Shown one piece after another: positions 59,952-64,000 of a DNA stretch of 64,000 bases. The notes beneath the pieces are model-generated. The model did not search any database. It was not told the DNA's origin and saw only the letters and a program-made list of their open reading frames with translations. Source of the stretch: Notospermus geniculatus (Eukaryota; Nemertea; Pilidiophora; Heteronemertea; Lineidae); assembly GCA_002633025.1 (NCBI GenBank), contig NMRB01000193.1, positions 201,226 to 265,225 of the forward strand, given 5' to 3'. The number at the start of each line of letters is the position of its first letter. Position 1 is the first letter of the stretch. The translations under genes and the position numbers were made by a program.

Positions 59952-60119
59952 TAGTGGAACCTCCCTTCGCGGACACCTCTGCCAGGAGAACACCTCTCTA
60001 TTCAGGACACCAAAGTTTATTCCGAAACGGATCATTTTTATTTATTTTGACCTCTGCAATCAGGACACCTTTCACTTGAGGACAACACGGAAAGTGTCTT
60101 AATAGGGAGGTTCTACTGT
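59952..60119. mobile_element. nonautonomous element with tagtagaacctccc-type termini
   Basis: The left end tagtggaacctccct is mirrored by agggaggttctactgta, and an internal ggacacct word is repeated several times. The cagtRgaacctc tip resembles pogo/Tigger-type elements. It has no coding capacity. Confidence 0.55.
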
Positions 60120-60788
60120 ACGTCTTCTACTCCTACGAATTCATTTCATCAACAAAAATGCCATTTTTGCTCCTTAGTCGAGAGTTCAGACTTATATGCA
60201 CATCACTGCAAAGCTTTCTACGTACTAAATGTATGTTTTTTCGGTCAAGTTATAGTGAAATACACTACGGCTAAGTGTCATTACATTTCCTCAGAAGTAC
60301 CACGCAAAAAGGCAGGCATCGTCTGGTTATTTATGAAATGATACAAACATTGTGTTTATGACTACGTCTTTCTTACGAGAAGCCAAGACGAATGCGACAG
60401 TATGGACGTAATACACCCTGGAAATACATATCATCATCAGATGTCAGCTGTTTTTTCAATCAGATTGACGCGACGAGATTTTATCTGTCACGAACCGAGG
60501 TCGATTTTTGTTCCAGCCGATCGGAAATTTCCGAAGGGGGACAAGAATAAAAGGCGAAAATATCATACAATAGGAAAAACCGGGTCGTATTCGAATCGTA
60601 CTCTTGCTCTTAGGGGGAAAAGTCGCAGAAGATATCGAAAAGTCGAAGTGATATTATCACCTTCAACATTTTGTATGTTCAATCGAGGTATGGAACAGTT
60701 CGAGCGGCCATCTTTGTTGTTGCTGTTGATAGGCCAGTAAACCTAAAGTCGCTCACGACATGCGCATTGTACTTCTTCTCGTACATCA
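60120..60788. other. intergenic, no gene recognised
   Basis: An open frame at 60402-60740 (+) is Arg/Lys-rich with no recognised domain. Not called. Confidence 0.4.
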
Positions 60789-60939
60789 GGGGCCGTATGC
60801 ACCAACGAAGATTATCTTGAACTCTGCAGGTTGAGCCACGACTTTTCCATTGTCACATCATGCCCTGGCAAACCTGAACAATTGAAAAGCTGTGGCTCAA
60901 CCTGTGTTCAAGATAATCTTCGTTTGGTGCATACGACCT
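60789..60939. mobile_element. palindromic element (gggccgtatgcaccaacgaa)
   Basis: The left arm gccgtatgcaccaacgaaga and its continuation through ttgagccac are mirrored on the right up to gtgcatacgacc. The gggccgta tip is shared with the element at 26818, so the two may belong to one group. Confidence 0.7.
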
Positions 60940-61026
60940 CAAGAGTTTTCAATTTTCAATAAGCATTCTGCAGACTCAGGGCAAATTCATACTTCCTCAC
61001 CGACCATGCAGTACGCGGAAAAGATC

Positions 61027-61146
61027 ATGGGTCATATGAATAAATACTAGTAAATGCTTTTACTTGAATTTTGCAATACAAATGCACTAGGCTATGCTGT
61101 ACAAATCTGAAGGTAAAGCATTTGCTAGTCTTTATTCATATGAGCC
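61027..61146. mobile_element. palindromic element (gggtcatatgaataaa), copy 2
   Basis: Same termini as 57455-57574, but the inner segment is in the opposite orientation (gcaatacaaatgc here, gcatttgtattgc there), as expected if the central part inverted. Confidence 0.75.
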
Positions 61147-61217
61147 AATGTTTTGCTTGGAATCAGCGTGGCAAGAATAACAACCGTAATGTTCCTACCA
61201 CATGTCCACTACCCACG

Positions 61218-62630
61218 GCCAATTCATACTGTCTTCCTTGCCGACAACATACTTGTCGGCAAGGAAGTATGAAGTGTGTTGAGTGTATTGCTGCGTGTAT
61301 TCCTTATACTTTCCAAGTCAACGATCCGATTCCGAGATGGTTGCTCCTGAGACTGATCTTCACGCAGGAAAACCCACCTCGCCATCAACAATAGTACAAT
61401 TCCCCCACAGAAGATCAGCAACCTTAACGAAGAGGATTAGGCCAGGAAAAAATCAACTGTTGGACTTTCTGATCTTTGTATTTCGTGGACTCCCTTTCAT
61501 CGACCTGTTCACCAGGGTCCAATGAGTTCTCTTTGTATGGTCTCTCCAATGACCGCTCGCTGTGATAACCAAGTCTCTCAACTGCGATGTTATATCACAA
61601 CATGTTCCTTATTCATCGGCGATAATACAGCCCTATTAGAAGCTCTCACATTAGCTCTATTATAGGGCGATATGATTTCTCAACATATGGACAGCCAGTC
61701 CATGAAAGACGGGGCTAAAAATATTAATCACCCCAGGGTTCTTTGTGTTGGCTTCTGGAAGGCGATGAATAGCTCTTGCTACCAAATTAATTTCATCAAC
61801 TAAAACGGAGAGAGAATCACAAGGGAGGACCGGGGAGTCACCGACAGTAGCTCTCTACTCATCATACAGATTAAATGGCCAACTTCATGGCGCTTCCTTC
61901 CAGGCGGGCTCGGAGAAAATTANGCCAATTCATACTGTCTTCCTTGCCGACAACATACTTGTCGGCAAGGAAGTATGAACTGAGTGTTGAGTGTATTCCT
62001 GCGTGTATTCCTTATACTTTCCAATCCAACGATCCGGTTCAGAGATGGTTGCTCCTGAGACTGATCTTCACGCAGGAAAACCCACCTCACCATCAACAAT
62101 AGTACAATTCCCCCACAGAAGATCAGCAACCTTAACGAAGAGGATTAGGCCAGGAAAAAATCAACTGTTGGACTTTCTGATCTTTGTATTTCGTGGACTC
62201 CCTTTCATCGACCTGTTCACCAGGGTCCAATGAGTTCTCTTTGTATGGTCTCTCCAGTGACCGCTCGCTGTGATAACCAAGTCTCTCAACTGCGATGTTA
62301 TATCACAACATGTTCCTTATTCATCGGCGATAATACAGCCCTATTAGAAGCTCTCACATTAGCTCTATTATAGGGCGATATGATTTCTCAACATATGGAC
62401 AGCCAGTCCATGAAAGACGGGGCTAAAAATATTAATCACCCCAGGGTTCTTTGTGTTGGCTTCTGGAAGGCGATGAATAGCTCTTGCTACCAAATTAATT
62501 TCATCAACTAAAACGGAGAGAGAATCACAAGGGAGGACCGGGGAGTCACCGACAGTAGCTCTCTACTCATCATACAGATTAAATGGCCAACTTCATGGCG
62601 CTTCCTTCCAGGCGGGCTCGGAGAAAATTA
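61218..62630 (+). repeat. head-to-tail duplication of 705 bp joined by a single N
   Basis: 61218-61922 and 61924-62630 are about 98% identical. The N at 61923 separates the end of copy 1 (gagaaaatta) from the start of copy 2 (gccaattcatac). It is probably an allelic or overlap artefact. No gene inside; each copy starts with a cttgccgacaa / ttgtcggcaag hairpin. Confidence 0.85.
61923..61923. other. single-N assembly join
   Basis: It lies exactly between the two copies of the 0.7-kb duplicated block. Confidence 0.9.
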
Positions 62631-64000
62631 CTGTTTAGATGAATTAGTTTTGTGGCATAATGCCCGATCTTTATCTATTCTTTGCATGCAGTCATATGCC
62701 GGCAATCGCTAGCTTTAGTCACGGAACGAGCCACTCTGGCTTCGCGACGATGTCGTTGAGGACGAGCTGCAGCCTCCGATGACTAAATATGTTACGGTTG
62801 TCTGCAGCCGTTACGTGAATGACTCGGAGTAAATTAAAAGACGCCTTCAAATGTGATAATTACTTGGGAGGATGATTAAAAGAAGTTTATTATCATTCGT
62901 TTAGCCATGACAAATCCGTGGGGAGTTCGACGTGACATGCTCGACGCGAGACGTCGGTGAAGAGCTTGGAGAACAGCGGTGGGAGAGTTGAACACCCTGA
63001 GGATACCAGGACCCATACGTCCTGTGCGGTGACGTACAGAGACGTGCGGTGACGTATTGGCCTACGGAGCGAGCGCAATAGTAGGGAGGCTAAGGCCCGA
63101 AAAATGGACAAATCGTTCATTTTGTGATAAAAGCGCCAACGAGACGTAGTTTGGACCAATACCTATCATTTCAGGACGGAAGCCCCGACGAAATCACCCC
63201 CTAGAAGTCGCCATCTTGGATTCCAATATGGCCGCTCGACGAAGGAGGGATTGCTTACTTACTGGCGGACTGACGGTATGACAGAGACCGACGAACGTAT
63301 TGTTCAGGGCTCAGACTGATGAGGTCCACAAAACTCTCACGCAGAACATGGGAATGTTTTAACTCAAAAAAACGGGAGACTGGCTCTCGAAAGGATTAGT
63401 CCACGACAGGAATCCCTTGGACAGTGTTGGCTGAAAGGTACGGTCAACAAAGTGAAATGCTATCAAAGAATTCCAAGGAGCCCCGGAGAAGCAGTGCGAT
63501 CGATGATCTTTCAACAATGATGAAGACAGTCGTACTTATAGATAATGAAGACTGTTGGAATGCGCTGCACAGCCCAATCCCCCCTTCTCAGAGCGATGTG
63601 TTTTGTCAGTCGCACGAGACAAAACTATTGCCAGACACTAGTAAACTTCTCCTCGACAAAGACAGGAATTGTTCTAACTGCACTGATAACTGCTCTTTTC
63701 GGGAGTAGTGTTTTTCTTTCCGAAAGAAACATCGTGACTGCACTATGTAGATTAAATGTCACACTACTGTATATTTAGCTATACCATTAAACAAGAAGAC
63801 ATTTCTCAGGATGCAAACATTCATTATAAAACAACGGATCAGGTTCGAGTAGGTAGGATTCGCTTACGAGAAATCGTTTTGTTTCGCAGTCTCTGCGTTC
63901 CATTTGAACACCTCGAATTACGCTACGCACCCCTGGGATACCGGTGGTGTCAAGAGACTTTCGATACTTGCCGATACACCCATCGCGAGATGCGACAATA
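62631..64000. other. intergenic, no gene recognised
   Basis: The longest frame (63424-63708, +) begins at GTG, is Ser- and Asp-rich, and has no recognised domain. An exon cannot be excluded, but nothing supports it. Confidence 0.4.

Overview
The window looks like genomic DNA from a marine invertebrate deuterostome, most likely an ambulacrarian (echinoderm or hemichordate). The reasons are an intron-split Otx homeobox gene, a true creatine kinase rather than arginine kinase, GT-AG introns, no operons, a very high density of short palindromic DNA transposons, and frequent acatgtac and aggcctac motifs. I read the genes by splicing the sequence by eye. The species call is an inference.

Layout, left to right. 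About 1-5.3 kb is intergenic with three palindromic elements and a sized gap. From 5.29 to 7.57 kb (+) lies a long last exon of an unrecognised Ser/Pro/Thr-rich protein; its 3' 40% is tandemly duplicated at 7.9-9.0 kb. From 9 to 14.9 kb is repeat-dominated DNA, including a 206-bp zero-spacer palindrome and a satellite-like array of units about 140-220 bp long. TRMT61A, the catalytic subunit of tRNA m1A58 methyltransferase, follows on the minus strand and appears twice (15.57-18.44 and 19.95-22.07 kb). A TATA promoter at 22.3 kb points right towards a creatine kinase gene (23.54-25.12 kb, +) whose N-terminal exon is not visible. Otx lies on the minus strand from 29.32 to 37.11 kb in three coding exons, and its first coding exon appears again at 44.90-45.03 kb. 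The last 20 kb has no convincing complete gene; it holds repeats, two tandem duplications and one weak promoter plus first-exon candidate at 58.4 kb.

The most important structural point is that several duplications look like two alleles placed end to end by the assembly. Single-N joins sit at or inside the second copies (18861, 46826, 52034, 61923), the copies stay colinear and very similar, and they differ by point changes and whole mobile-element insertions. TRMT61A, the Otx first exon and its upstream DNA (7-9 kb) and a 0.7-kb block near 61.2-62.6 kb are probably each one locus. Two tandem duplications have no N (6.6-9.0 kb and 53.35-54.99 kb) and may be real.

The allele pairs show which insertions are recent: a 254-bp element in TRMT61A intron 1 is present in one copy and absent in the other. 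Three groups of palindromic MITEs with unrelated interiors share GGGAG termini, usually beside TA, suggesting one mobilising transposase.
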